DNA of 64,000 nucleotides from Bifidobacterium reuteri DSM 23975 (GCF_000741695.1 NZ_JGZK01000003.1:345864-409863), one strand, 5' to 3'. Shown: positions 28,427-37,012, counted from the first letter of the stretch. The notes: generated by a model not told the origin, from the letters alone. Program-made: numbers and translations.

Positions 28427-29650
28427 ATGTCCAACAATCCCGCAGACCAGCAGTACACCACCCGAATCGCCGACCTTCCCGGCACTGAAGTCGTCTTCGG
28501 TGTCGGAGCCGAGGAGAAGCTGCCATACCTGCTGAAGAAGAACCATGTGAAGTCACTGCTGTTCGTATACAGCGGCGACTACGTCAACGAGCTCGGCATC
28601 CGGCAGAAGGTGCTCGACACCGCCAAGGAACTGGGAATCAGCGTCATCGAAAACGGCGAAGTGCAGGTCAACCCCCGGCTGGAGCTGGTGCACACGCTCA
28701 TCGAACAGGCACGCGAACATGACGTGGACTTCGTCATCGCCGCAGGCGGCGGCAGCGCATTCGACACCGGCAAGGCCGTGGCCCTCGGCAAGAACTATGA
28801 CGGCGACGTCTGGGATTTCTACACCCATAAGCGTACGGAGCCGGAACACCAGGTGCTCGGAGTCGGCACCATCTCCACCATCCCCGGCACCAGCTCCGAA
28901 GTCTCCTTCGCTTCGGTGATCACCAACGGTCACATCAAGGGCGGGGCCGCTCCCATCGCCATCAAGCCGACCTTCACCATCATCAACCCCGAATACTCGC
29001 GCACCGCGCCATACCGGTACCTTGCGGCGGCCACCGTCGACATGATCGTGCACAACCTCGAGAAGTACTTCACGCCGAATGCGCCGCTCGCGCTCGTCGA
29101 CCAGCTTGAGGAGAACGTGTTCCGAGCCGAATACGACGCGGCCATCCGGTTCGCCAAGAATCCGGAAAGCCTGCAGGCGCGTACCGATCTGCACTGGCTG
29201 TCCGCATACGTCAACCCGCAGCTGCGCTCGGCCGATGCCACCGGCCCGCGGTACTCCATCCATGAAGGCGTGATCCACGCCATCGAGCACGCGCTGAGCG
29301 GCGTCTACGATATCATCCACGGCGAAGGCAACGCGGCGGTGCTGATCGCGCTGGTGCGGTATGAAGCGAGCCGCAATCCCGAGAAATTCGCCAAACTCGC
29401 GGTACGAGTCTTCGGTGCCGACCCTTATCTCAATACCGAAGAAGAGAACGCGCTGCTGCTGGCGGACAAGCTCGAGGATCTCATCGTGAACCACCTGCAC
29501 GTGCCGATCCGTCTGTCCGAACAGGGCGTGCCCAACGACGATTTCGAGGAGGTGCTCGACCAGATCGGCGGCGGCATCGGATATCCGCTGGGTCACTACA
29601 CCAACCTGAGCCGTGAGGACGTCAAGGCGCTGCTCAAGAGCGCATACTGA
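28427..29650 (+). CDS. Iron-containing alcohol dehydrogenase (BdhA/YqdH-like)
   Basis: 407-residue NAD(P)-dependent group III alcohol dehydrogenase. Cofactor motif AAGGGSAFDTGKAVA, then GTISTIPGTSSEVS. Metal ligands are visible in ATVDMIVHNLEKYF (Asp and His), GVIHAIEHALSG (His) and DIIHGEGNAAVLI (His). Length and ligand spacing match butanol-dehydrogenase-like enzymes, which reduce aldehydes or ketoacids. An AAGGAACC ribosome site precedes the ATG. It follows the LanC-like gene by 156 bases and may share its transcript. Substrate unknown. Confidence 0.9.
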   Translation: MSNNPADQQYTTRIADLPGTEVVFGVGAEEKLPYLLKKNHVKSLLFVYSGDYVNELGIRQKVLDTAKELGISVIENGEVQVNPRLELVHTLIEQAREHDVDFVIAAGGGSAFDTGKAVALGKNYDGDVWDFYTHKRTEPEHQVLGVGTISTIPGTSSEVSFASVITNGHIKGGAAPIAIKPTFTIINPEYSRTAPYRYLAAATVDMIVHNLEKYFTPNAPLALVDQLEENVFRAEYDAAIRFAKNPESLQARTDLHWLSAYVNPQLRSADATGPRYSIHEGVIHAIEHALSGVYDIIHGEGNAAVLIALVRYEASRNPEKFAKLAVRVFGADPYLNTEEENALLLADKLEDLIVNHLHVPIRLSEQGVPNDDFEEVLDQIGGGIGYPLGHYTNLSREDVKALLKSAY

Positions 29651-29764
29651 CAGGGGTGTCGGGCCTGCGGCGGTCGTCGCGGGCCCGGGCTGACCGTCGA
29701 AAGCCGACAACGGCAACAAGACCAAGACAGATCCAGACAACCAAGCCAACGAGGAGCGAGCATC

Positions 29765-30649
29765 ATGGCCGCATCGCAGCTGCAGACCGAAGACGGCATC
29801 ATCATCCGCGAAGCCGAGCCACATGAATATGACACGGTGGGCGAAGTGCTGTATCGCGCGTATTCCAGTGTGATCGACGTGTCCGAACGGTATGAGCGGG
29901 ACATGCGTGACATCGCCGGCCATGCCAAGGCATGGCACATCTGGGTCGCCGATGACACGCGTGCACATCGTCTGCTGGGCGTGGTGCTCACCCCGTTGTC
30001 GGCATTCGGCCCTGCCGACCAGCTATGGCATTTCCATCAAGGTGAGCGCATGTTCCGTCTGCTCGCCGTCGATCCGGACGCCCGCCGGCGTGGGCTCGGA
30101 CATCGGCTTGTGGATTTCGCGGTCGCGCAGATCGGCGGGCTTGGCTTCTCCACAGTGGGTATCAACTCCGGACTGAATCTCACCCAGGCCGTTCACCTGT
30201 ATCTCCACTATGGTTTCGTGCGTCGTCCGGAACGGGAGCTGATGCTGTACGGGCCGGGCAGGGTGTTGGAGCTCACCTATGACATCCCGGCGGACCTGGT
30301 CCGTCATGACGCGCGCGTGGACGAGTTCGAACGACGGCGTGGGGAGCCGGCCGTCCCCGATACCGTGGGGTCCATCCCGGCGTTCCTCCGCCGTGTCGGC
30401 GGTTTCATCGAGCGAGACCGCATCGTATCCGAGCGCCAGGCCATCGATTCGTATGTTAAATCGTTGTCTATTGATTTCGATGCGGACGACCAGCCGGTGG
30501 CATTCGTCCGCGTCAAGGGGGACGAGGAGGAGCGTTTGGTCGCCGATGCCGCCAAGCGCTACGGCATCCCGGTGTTCCACTATGTCGGAGCGGGCCCGCT
30601 GGCCGGGCGGACCTTGCCGCATGAGACGGGCGTGGTGCTTCTCCGGTAG
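29765..30649 (+). CDS. GNAT acetyltransferase with an uncharacterised C-terminal extension
   Basis: 294 residues. The N-terminal half is a GNAT domain: IIIREAEPHEYDTVGEVLYRA, FRLLAVDPDARRRGLGHRL (acetyl-CoA loop RRRGLGHRL) and HLYLHYGFVRRPE. From about residue 185 there is a roughly 110-residue extension rich in Arg, Asp and Glu (DEFERRRGEPAVPDTVGS) that I do not recognise. It ends with AAKRYGIPVFHYVGAGPLAG. The ATG follows AACGAGGAGCGAGC. Last gene of the DUF1684-LanC-like run on context. Confidence 0.75.
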   Translation: MAASQLQTEDGIIIREAEPHEYDTVGEVLYRAYSSVIDVSERYERDMRDIAGHAKAWHIWVADDTRAHRLLGVVLTPLSAFGPADQLWHFHQGERMFRLLAVDPDARRRGLGHRLVDFAVAQIGGLGFSTVGINSGLNLTQAVHLYLHYGFVRRPERELMLYGPGRVLELTYDIPADLVRHDARVDEFERRRGEPAVPDTVGSIPAFLRRVGGFIERDRIVSERQAIDSYVKSLSIDFDADDQPVAFVRVKGDEEERLVADAAKRYGIPVFHYVGAGPLAGRTLPHETGVVLLR

Positions 30650-30733
30650 CCGGCCGACTGATAGGATGGTGACTGTCAGGTCGACGGCATAATGGTATGC
30701 CGCGCAGAAACCTTGTACGAAAGGGGGCTGTGC

Positions 30734-31651
30734 ATGACCATCGCAGCCATGTTGGGAGGAAGCATGCTGTTGCTGCTGATTGTATTGATAGTCATCATCG
30801 CATTGCTGTTCGCCGCGATTTTCGTGGTGCCGCAGCAGCAGGCGTATATCATCGAACGATTCGGCAAATTCCAGAAGGTGCAGTTCGCCGGCATCCACAT
30901 GCGCATTCCATTCGTTGACCGCATCGCCATGAAGACGAACATGCGCGTCAACCAGCTCAATGTGCAATTGGAGACCAAGACGCTCGACAACGTGTTCGTC
31001 ACTGTGGTGGCCTCCACGCAGTTCCGCGTCAACCCGAATGATGTGGCCACCGCGTACTACGAGTTGCGTGATCCTGCCGGACAGCTGCGCAGCTACATGG
31101 AGGACGCGCTGCGCTCAGCCATCCCGGCGCTGAGCCTGGATGATGCGTTCGCCCGCAAGGATGATGTGGCATTCGACGTGCAGAAGACCGTGGGCAACGA
31201 GATGAGCCGCTTCGGTTTCACCGTGGTCAAGACCCTGATCACGGCGATCGACCCGAGTGCTCAGGTCAAGAACGCGATGGACTCCATCAACGCCGCGCAG
31301 CGTGAAAAGGAAGCCACCCGCCAGCGCGCCGAGGCCCAGCGCATCCAGATCGAGACCCAAGCCGCCGCCGAGGCCGAGAAGACCCGCCTGCAGGGTGAAG
31401 GTCAGGCCAACTACCGTCGTGAGATCGCCAACGGTATCGTCGACCAAATCAAGAGTCTGCAGGCAGTGGGCATGAACATCAACGACGTGAACAACGTCGT
31501 GCTGTTCAACCAATACCTCGATGTGATGCGTTCGCTGTCCGAATCCAACAACGCCAAGACCGTGGTGCTGCCCGCCTCCACGCCCGGCGGCTACCAGGAT
31601 CTCTACGAGCAGGTCACCAAGGCCATGCTCACCGCCTCCGAAACCAGATAA
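30734..31651 (+). CDS. SPFH / stomatin-prohibitin membrane protein (QmcA/HflK-like)
   Basis: 305 residues. One N-terminal membrane segment (MLLLLIVLIVIIALLFAAI) is followed by the SPFH domain (VPQQQAYIIERFGKFQKVQF, MKTNMRVNQLNVQLETKTLD, NDVATAYYELRDPAGQL). A long Ala/Glu/Arg coiled-coil (AAQREKEATRQRAEAQRIQI) follows at about 190-245. Such proteins form large rings at the membrane and affect membrane protein quality or raft-like domains. The ATG at 30734 follows AAGGGGGCTGTGC. No NfeD partner gene is adjacent. Confidence 0.88.
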   Translation: MTIAAMLGGSMLLLLIVLIVIIALLFAAIFVVPQQQAYIIERFGKFQKVQFAGIHMRIPFVDRIAMKTNMRVNQLNVQLETKTLDNVFVTVVASTQFRVNPNDVATAYYELRDPAGQLRSYMEDALRSAIPALSLDDAFARKDDVAFDVQKTVGNEMSRFGFTVVKTLITAIDPSAQVKNAMDSINAAQREKEATRQRAEAQRIQIETQAAAEAEKTRLQGEGQANYRREIANGIVDQIKSLQAVGMNINDVNNVVLFNQYLDVMRSLSESNNAKTVVLPASTPGGYQDLYEQVTKAMLTASETR

Positions 31652-31698
31652 CCCGGTATGTACAGCTGATTCGCATCAGCTGTGCGATCAGGGCATCG

Positions 31699-31762
31699 GG
31701 CATCGCCTGTTAGGCTCCCCTTGTCAGGGGAGCTGTCGGCGCAGTCGACTGAGGGGTAGTCC
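31699..31762. repeat. REP-like element, direct copy A
   Basis: 64-base unit containing CTCCCC-ttgtca-GGGGAG and GTCGGC-gca-GTCGAC-type stems, ending CTGAGGGGTAGTCC. A second copy 92 bases downstream differs by one base. Member of the REP/MITE core family described for 2964-3075. Confidence 0.75.
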
Positions 31763-31790
31763 CGTGCTTGTTATTGGTTCTGTGAACTTT

Positions 31791-31854
31791 GGCATCGCCT
31801 GTTTGGCTCCCCTTGTCAGGGGAGCTGTCGGCGCAGTCGACTGAGGGGTAGTCC
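31791..31854. repeat. REP-like element, direct copy B
   Basis: Second 64-base copy of the unit at 31699-31762, in the same orientation, with a single difference (GTTTGG against GTTAGG). Both lie in the 330-base gap between the stomatin-like gene and the convergent patatin gene and could serve as terminators for either. Nothing else is seen in the gap. Confidence 0.75.
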
Positions 31855-31981
31855 GCGACTACATACCAAAGTTGGAGTGGCAGAGTCTGTGTATTCGCTG
31901 ATATGCCTGTTTGCCTGACTGTCAGCCAGGTCGGTGATTGGGGTTCCGGACGGATATGTGGATGGAATTCGAGGTGTTCTC

Positions 31982-32824
31982 CTATTTGCCGAGGAACTCC
32001 GGAATCGTCTCGGCTGCGGCATAGCCCTTGCGGTACATCATTTCCAGACCTTCGAAGTTCTTCTTCAGCGTATTGAGGCCGTACAACTCTTCGGGGGCGA
32101 GGATGAGTACGCGTCCCTCGGCCTCGTTTCGTTTGGCCAGTTCGATCTCATCGTTGTAGGTCCGGTAGCGCTCGCGAAGCCGCTCGGCCGCCGCCGGATA
32201 CGTGCGCTCCAGAATGCGTGCCGGCGCCAGATCCTTGCGCTGCTGGCGCACCTCATCGCGCAGACGGGAAAGGATAAGAACCACGCGATCATAGCCATCG
32301 TCCAGTGCCTTCTGTACCGGTACCGGGTCGGCGATGCCGCCATCGAAGTATGGCACACCATCCACCACATACGGTTCGCACGCCACCGGCACCGCGGACG
32401 ATGCCTTGACGACGTCGAAGTCGTCGAAGTGAATGCGTGATTTATCGAAGTACTTCGCAGAACCGTCCTCGGCATTGCATGCCACCACGGTGAATCCGGT
32501 GGGGTTCGCCTCAAAAGCCTCGAAATCCACCGGATACTCGCCGTCGTGATTGCTCAATGTGCCGTAAATGTAGTCGAGATTGGCGAAATTATGGTTCTTG
32601 AAGAAGCTCTCGGCGCTCGCGTATTCCTTGCGGAATGCGTATTTGGTATAGAACGTGTGATTGCGTCCATGCTGGCGGGCGATGAACGAGGTCATGTTCG
32701 CGGCTCCAGCCGATACGCCGTAGCACATGTCCACGTCGATGCCGTCCTCAAGCATGCGGTCCATCACGCCGCAACCGAAAATCGCGCGGAATCCGCCGCC
32801 CACGTCGATCATCGCGGTTTTCAT
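31982..32824 (-). CDS. Patatin-like phospholipase (YjjU type)
   Basis: 280-residue patatin hydrolase with a Ser-Asp dyad. Visible: oxyanion motif DVGGGFRAIFGCGV near the start, nucleophile elbow GVSAGAAN (Ser), and the Asp in YFDGGIADPVP. No signal peptide or membrane segment, so it acts in the cytosol or at the inner membrane surface. The ATG follows GGGGAGGAATAAAGCT. It lies downstream of an elaborate repeat array (32962-33119), which may affect its expression. Lipid substrate unknown. Confidence 0.88.
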   Translation of the reverse strand: MKTAMIDVGGGFRAIFGCGVMDRMLEDGIDVDMCYGVSAGAANMTSFIARQHGRNHTFYTKYAFRKEYASAESFFKNHNFANLDYIYGTLSNHDGEYPVDFEAFEANPTGFTVVACNAEDGSAKYFDKSRIHFDDFDVVKASSAVPVACEPYVVDGVPYFDGGIADPVPVQKALDDGYDRVVLILSRLRDEVRQQRKDLAPARILERTYPAAAERLRERYRTYNDEIELAKRNEAEGRVLILAPEELYGLNTLKKNFEGLEMMYRKGYAAAETIPEFLGK

Positions 32825-32961
32825 AGCTTTATTCCTCCCCTGAAAAGCCCCTATCGATATTCATAACCAATTTCAGAGCTTACGCGGTTTTGTCGGACAA
32901 TTGGATAGGCATTGAAAGGCACATTGCATGGTTATCGCTAGGCCTCCAGTCGTTTCGCCAG

Positions 32962-33119
32962 CCTACATCGTGCAGCGAACTCTCCACGATGTAGGGAAAC
33001 CCCATCATGTAGGGAAAACCCCATGATGTAGGGAAAATCCCATGATGCAGGGATAAGAAATGGCGGAATTCCGCCATTTCTATATTTTGCATCCCTACAC
33101 GGTGGGAATTTCCCTACAC
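32962..33119. repeat. 19-bp-period repeat array around a 26-bp palindrome
   Basis: Four direct copies of ATGTAGGG (32989, 33007, 33026; 33045 as ATGCAGGG) recur every 18-19 bases. Each is followed by GAAA and a short CCC run, giving small GGGAAAACCC hairpins. A perfect 26-bp palindrome (33056-33081, arms AGAAATGGCGGAA) follows. Then two copies in the opposite orientation, CCCTACAC at 33093 and 33112, again 19 bases apart. A perfect 11-bp stem CCTACATCGTG / CACGATGTAGG (32962-32995) opens the array. It fills the gap between murI and the patatin gene, both minus strand. Not a CRISPR: no conserved long repeat and no room for spacers. Confidence 0.7.
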
Positions 33120-33144
33120 GGTGGGAAACCGACTGCATTGCGAG

Positions 33145-33939
33145 TCAGCGGGTCAGCAAGGAGTGCGAGAGTGCGGCGATTCGTTCGGAGGGATCGGAAT
33201 TGGCGAGCTTCACGCCGCCGGCCGCGCCTTCGGGGGCCAGTGCGCCCAGTGATTCCAGCACGACGCGCAGATGCCGCACCGTGCCTTCGTTGCCGTCGAT
33301 GATCGCAGCGCGATCCGGCAGCAATTCACGGAAATAGTCGCGGTAGAACACGAAATGCGTGCAACCCAGCACCACCGAATCGATACGGTTCAGATCATAC
33401 CGGTCGAAGTAATGGTGCAGCGTATCCATCACCAGCTGATGATTGTCCAGTTGCCCGGATTCCACGATCTCCACCAAATCGGGGCAGGGCTCCTTGAATA
33501 TCTCGTTGTCCGAGTCGAAACGCTCCATCAGCTTGGCGAATTTCCGTTCGCGCAAGGTCAGTGGAGTCGCGGCGACGATCACGCGCTGGGGGATATGATG
33601 CGGATCCGAAGGCACGTCGCCTCTGTCGCAGGCCACCTTCAGTGCCGGCTCCATGCCGATGATCGGGATATCGTATTGTTCGCGCAGGTCATTCACTGCG
33701 GCGGAAGTCGCGGTATTGCAGGCGATGACCACCGCCTTGACACCCTGGACGACAAACCGCTCCATGATAGCGAAGCTCAGCGCCCTCACCTGTTCGGGTG
33801 TTTTCGTGCCATATGGCGCATTGGCGGAATCACCGAAGTACAGTACCTGTTCGTCCGGCATGTCCTTCACAATCTGACGGACGACCGAAATGCCGCCAAG
33901 CCCGGAATCGAATACGCCGATCGGCGCCGAGGAGCTCAT
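33145..33939 (-). CDS. murI: Glutamate racemase
   Basis: 264-residue cofactor-independent racemase supplying D-glutamate for peptidoglycan. Opening [17 protein letters not shown], first catalytic cysteine in [12 protein letters not shown], second in [12 protein letters not shown], plus [10 protein letters not shown]. The start at the complement of 33937-33939 follows GGGAAGGATTGTGTC; the longer frame runs through a tandem repeat and is rejected. It is divergent from dapF, pairing two cell-wall precursor genes. Confidence 0.93.
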   Translation of the reverse strand: MSSSAPIGVFDSGLGGISVVRQIVKDMPDEQVLYFGDSANAPYGTKTPEQVRALSFAIMERFVVQGVKAVVIACNTATSAAVNDLREQYDIPIIGMEPALKVACDRGDVPSDPHHIPQRVIVAATPLTLRERKFAKLMERFDSDNEIFKEPCPDLVEIVESGQLDNHQLVMDTLHHYFDRYDLNRIDSVVLGCTHFVFYRDYFRELLPDRAAIIDGNEGTVRHLRVVLESLGALAPEGAAGGVKLANSDPSERIAALSHSLLTR

Positions 33940-34008
33940 GACACAATCCTTCCCGATGAATGGACTCGATGGGCCAAGGCATGGTGTCGCGGATTCCGCA
34001 GACCTCGG

Positions 34009-34050
34009 AGCGAACCGGAGTGCACCGGAGTGCACCGGAGTGCACCGGAA
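34009..34050. repeat. 10-bp tandem repeat between murI and dapF
   Basis: Three perfect units of AGTGCACCGG flanked by degenerate ones (AGCGAACCGG before, AATGGAATCGG after), in the 159-base divergent murI-dapF promoter region. May vary in copy number between strains. Confidence 0.65.
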
Positions 34051-34084
34051 TGGAATCGGCACTGTCGCCTTGCCATTACCAGAG

Positions 34085-34101
34085 TACTCTTAACAGACAT
34101 G
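34085..34101 (+). promoter_or_regulatory. -10 element for apparently leaderless dapF
   Basis: TACTCT at 34085-34090 ends 8 bases before the dapF ATG and no Shine-Dalgarno sequence is present, so transcription probably begins at or next to the start codon. The -35 is weak. Confidence 0.45.
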
Positions 34102-34995
34102 AGTTTTCCGAACCGAGTAACCAAAGCACACGCCACCGGCAATGATTTCGTGGTGTATCTTGACCGGTCCGGCGAATATGAGCCCACTGCCGACGAAGTG
34201 CGATTCCTGTGCGACCGCCACTTCGGCATTGGCGGCGACGGCCTGATTCGTCTGACGCGGCCCGATCACGTATCCGACCTCACCGATGAGCAACTCTCCC
34301 GAACCCTCGCAGGAGGCGCCCGCTGGTTCATGGATTATCGCAATGCGGATGGTTCCCTGGCGGAGATGTGCGGCAATGGCACGCGCGCCATCACACTGTT
34401 CGCCCAACGCGAAGGCGTCGCCGACTCCACCGAGCCGTTCCGCCTGGGCACTCGTGCCGGCGTCAAGATTCTCACACCGAAGGGCAATATGAAGCCCTAT
34501 GGGGCTGACGTGTTCCAAGTCGACATGGGGGAGTGGGCGATTGGTGCTTTGGATGCTTACGAAGTGACCATCCCCGGTACTCCGGGTTCGGCGCGCGGCA
34601 CGTTCGTGGACATGGGCAATCCGCACGTCGTGGCGGTGATCGAGGACGCATTCGCGTCGTTGCCGGTGGTCGAGGAGCTCGACTTGGCGACCAAGCCGGA
34701 AGTGAACCCGAAGATCGAATCCGACCAGAACGTGGAATTCGTGCGCGTCGATGACATTGACGACACCGCCGGCTCGGGAGAGGCCACCATGCGCGTCAAC
34801 GAGCGGGGATGCGGCGAGACCCTGTCCTGCGGTACCGGATTATGCGCCACGGGCATCGTCCTCAGGGCCAAGACCGGCATCGACCACTGGGATATCACCG
34901 TGCGGGGCGGCACGTTGCGCGTGGACGTCTCCGACCATGATGTCAAGCTCACCGGTGCCGCCACCCTGGTGGCGGATATCGATGTGCTGCGATAG
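34099..34995 (+). CDS. dapF: Diaminopimelate epimerase
   Basis: 298-residue enzyme interconverting LL- and meso-diaminopimelate in lysine synthesis. Two catalytic cysteines are visible in EMCGNGTRAI and LSCGTGLCATG. Other marks: KAHATGNDFVVYLD at the start and VDMGNPHVVAV. The ATG at 34099 is internal to a much longer open frame that runs antisense to murI; family similarity starts exactly here. Most bifidobacteria have lysine-type rather than DAP-type walls, so the enzyme is expected to serve lysine synthesis. Confidence 0.93.
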   Translation: MSFPNRVTKAHATGNDFVVYLDRSGEYEPTADEVRFLCDRHFGIGGDGLIRLTRPDHVSDLTDEQLSRTLAGGARWFMDYRNADGSLAEMCGNGTRAITLFAQREGVADSTEPFRLGTRAGVKILTPKGNMKPYGADVFQVDMGEWAIGALDAYEVTIPGTPGSARGTFVDMGNPHVVAVIEDAFASLPVVEELDLATKPEVNPKIESDQNVEFVRVDDIDDTAGSGEATMRVNERGCGETLSCGTGLCATGIVLRAKTGIDHWDITVRGGTLRVDVSDHDVKLTGAATLVADIDVLR

Positions 34996-35031
34996 CCGTA
35001 CGCCGGCTGATACGGCACCCTCAGGGAGACA

Positions 35032-35072
35032 AGACCCCCGCAGGATTCCGACAAGGACATCCTGCGGGGGTT
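35032..35072. terminator. Terminator after dapF
   Basis: Stem CCCCCGCAGGAT / ATCCTGCGGGGG around a 13-base loop, followed by TTCGATT. It lies between dapF (+) and the convergent VKOR gene (-) and can act for either. Confidence 0.8.
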
Positions 35073-35129
35073 CGATTGTCATGTCATGCAATGGCGGCCG
35101 ACAGCGTCAAAGAACCGCCAAGGGAGGGG

Positions 35130-35849
35130 TCAGGCGAACAGTGCCGCACCTTCGGTCACGAAGATCAGCGCGACGATGGCCACGATCCAGAGCACATCGA
35201 TCATGAGGTCGAAATTGAGACGGTAATACTTGTTCAGCCCGTTGGGAATCGTTCCCGTCGTCTTCGATGCGGGCATCTTCTGCACGGCCACCGTCGCATG
35301 GCTCAAGGCCATGAACTGGATTGTAGTGGAGAACATGAGGGTCAGGCACCACGGGCACAGCGCATGGATCACGAACAGCGACTGCGTGCTCAGCCAATAC
35401 GAATAAGCCAGTGCAGCAAGTCCGCCTAGCCAGGTGCATGCCGCGAACCAGCGCGGCACCCGTACGCGCGCCAAGCCGATGACCGCAATGGTGATGAACA
35501 CCGATTCGGCGGCGATGCCGAAGAACGCGTTCGGGTAGCTCAGGCCTCCGAACTTCACGATCTCCGCCTGCCAGGATTGCGCCACTGTAGTGCAGGAGAT
35601 GACCGAATTCACGTCACAGCCGAGTTGCGCGTCGGGATGGCGGGCCAATTGCAGTGTTTCCGCCGACAGGATGAACGATGTGCCCAGTGCGATCGCCGAA
35701 GCGATCAGCATGATCAGATACGTCCAGGTGGCGCTATGACGCCATCCGGTCAGTGGATTGACAATAGAGGAATCCGGGTTTTCGTCGACGTTGCTGGAAG
35801 CGAGGTCGATGGGCGAGTCGGTGTATTCGTCGTTGTTCGTGCGAGCCAT
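35130..35849 (-). CDS. Vitamin K epoxide reductase (VKOR) family thiol oxidoreductase
   Basis: 239-residue membrane protein that would reoxidise a periplasmic-side disulfide catalyst with a quinone. About five membrane segments. The loop cysteines are Cys78 and Cys86 (LGCDVNSVISC) and the active-site CPWC is at 165-168 (IHALCPWCLT). The start at the complement of 35847-35849 follows GGGGGAATACC. The frame stays open upstream for over 400 codons but that part is antisense to the next gene. No DsbA/thioredoxin-like partner is adjacent; the quinone partner in a fermentative cell is uncertain. Confidence 0.88.
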   Translation of the reverse strand: MARTNNDEYTDSPIDLASSNVDENPDSSIVNPLTGWRHSATWTYLIMLIASAIALGTSFILSAETLQLARHPDAQLGCDVNSVISCTTVAQSWQAEIVKFGGLSYPNAFFGIAAESVFITIAVIGLARVRVPRWFAACTWLGGLAALAYSYWLSTQSLFVIHALCPWCLTLMFSTTIQFMALSHATVAVQKMPASKTTGTIPNGLNKYYRLNFDLMIDVLWIVAIVALIFVTEGAALFA

Positions 35850-35977
35850 GGTATTCCCCCTGTTTTTCGGTATCGTCCACCACGATAGCTGTGGGTGTCG
35901 CCGGAATCCGTGCCGTTGCGCGGTTAACTCGCCCAGAGCGAAGCGTCGATCTGGCTGTGGTATGGCGTGCATGCGGT

Positions 35978-35993
35978 TACGATGGAACGTATG
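35978..35993 (+). promoter_or_regulatory. -10 element for apparently leaderless PHP gene
   Basis: TACGAT at 35978-35983 ends 7 bases before the ATG at 35991, with no ribosome site between. This favours the 35991 start and a leaderless message. Confidence 0.45.
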
Positions 35994-36875
35994 ACTGGAT
36001 ATGTGATGCCTGATTCGCCGCCGAGCACCGGGTGGGATATTCATTGTCACACTGTGTTTTCGGATGGTACGGAGACTCCCGCGACCCTGGCTGCGCAGTG
36101 CATGGCACGTGGGTTGAGCGGGGTTGCCATTTCCGATCATGACACGACGGCAGGCTGGACCGAAGCCGAGGCCGCGGCTCGTCGCGTGCAGCTGCCATTG
36201 CTGCGGGGCACGGAGATTACGGCCACCGACGACGATGTGTCGGTGCATATGCTCGGCTACCAATACGATCCGAACAATCCGCATATCGTACGGCTGTTTG
36301 CCTCCACGCGCGAGGCCCGTCTGCGCCGCACCCAGCGCATGGTCGCATTGATGTCCCGCGATCTGCCTATTTCCTGGGAGTCGGTGCTGGCGCAAGTCAA
36401 GGAGGGGGACAACACCACCATCGGCCGCCCGCACATCGCTGACGCCTTGGTCAGTGCGGGTGTGTACAGGAATCGTTCGGAGGCGTTCGCCGACGCTGTC
36501 AATTCGGCATCGAAATACTATATTCCGACGCCTTCTCCCACGACGCATGAGGTGGTGAAGGCCATCAAGGAAGCCGGAGGGGTGATCATCATCGCCCATC
36601 CCGGCGACAGAAGCCGCAATCCCGGATTGTTGAGCGATGCGCAGATAGAGTACCTGGTGGATGAAGGTTTGGACGGTCTTGAGGTGTGGCATCGCGGCAA
36701 CCTGCCCGATCAGCGCGTCAGGCTGCTGGACATATGCAGGCGATGCCATTTGCTGGTCACCGGCGGTTCCGATTGGCATGGCAAAGGCAAGCCGAACCTC
36801 TTGGGCGAGAACCTTACCGATGAGGCCACGGTCGCCGAGATTGTACGCCGGGGCGTACTGCCGCTGTATCGTTAG
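35991..36875 (+). CDS. PHP-domain phosphoesterase (TrpH/RNase AM-like)
   Basis: 294 residues of the polymerase and histidinol phosphatase family. Metal-binding motifs are visible: DIHCHTVFSDGT, VAISDHDTTAGW, LRGTEITA, the histidine in IIIAHPGDRSR and the terminal TGGSDWHGKGKP. Relatives such as E. coli TrpH (YciV) act on 5'-phosphorylated nucleotides or short RNA. Stand-alone gene, apparently leaderless. Length typical. Confidence 0.88.
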   Translation: MTGYVMPDSPPSTGWDIHCHTVFSDGTETPATLAAQCMARGLSGVAISDHDTTAGWTEAEAAARRVQLPLLRGTEITATDDDVSVHMLGYQYDPNNPHIVRLFASTREARLRRTQRMVALMSRDLPISWESVLAQVKEGDNTTIGRPHIADALVSAGVYRNRSEAFADAVNSASKYYIPTPSPTTHEVVKAIKEAGGVIIIAHPGDRSRNPGLLSDAQIEYLVDEGLDGLEVWHRGNLPDQRVRLLDICRRCHLLVTGGSDWHGKGKPNLLGENLTDEATVAEIVRRGVLPLYR

Positions 36876-36917
36876 CAAGCGCCTTCCGGCGTGTGTGTCC
36901 CTCATGCGCTTCCTGAT

Positions 36918-37001
36918 GGTACCGGTTGGGTGGTGCCGACTGTGTGGTATCGATTGAGTGGTTCCGGTTGTGTGGCGTCGACTGTGTGGTGTTGATTGGG
37001 T
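36918..37001. repeat. Six tandem 14-bp units
   Basis: Six head-to-tail 14-base units with consensus GGTRYCGAYTGNGT begin 42 bases after the PHP stop: for example GGTGCCGACTGTGT at 36932 and GGTATCGATTGAGT at 36946. A partial seventh follows. They end 11 bases before a good -35 hexamer (37013). No coding role is apparent. Confidence 0.75.
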
Positions 37002-37012
37002 GGCGCAGGCTA

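Noticed and set aside
32962..33119. CRISPR array or minisatellite
   Set aside because: The 19-base period leaves no spacers, and the copies invert around a palindrome.
33271..34098. Upstream extension of dapF
   Set aside because: Antisense to murI; DapF similarity starts exactly at 34099.
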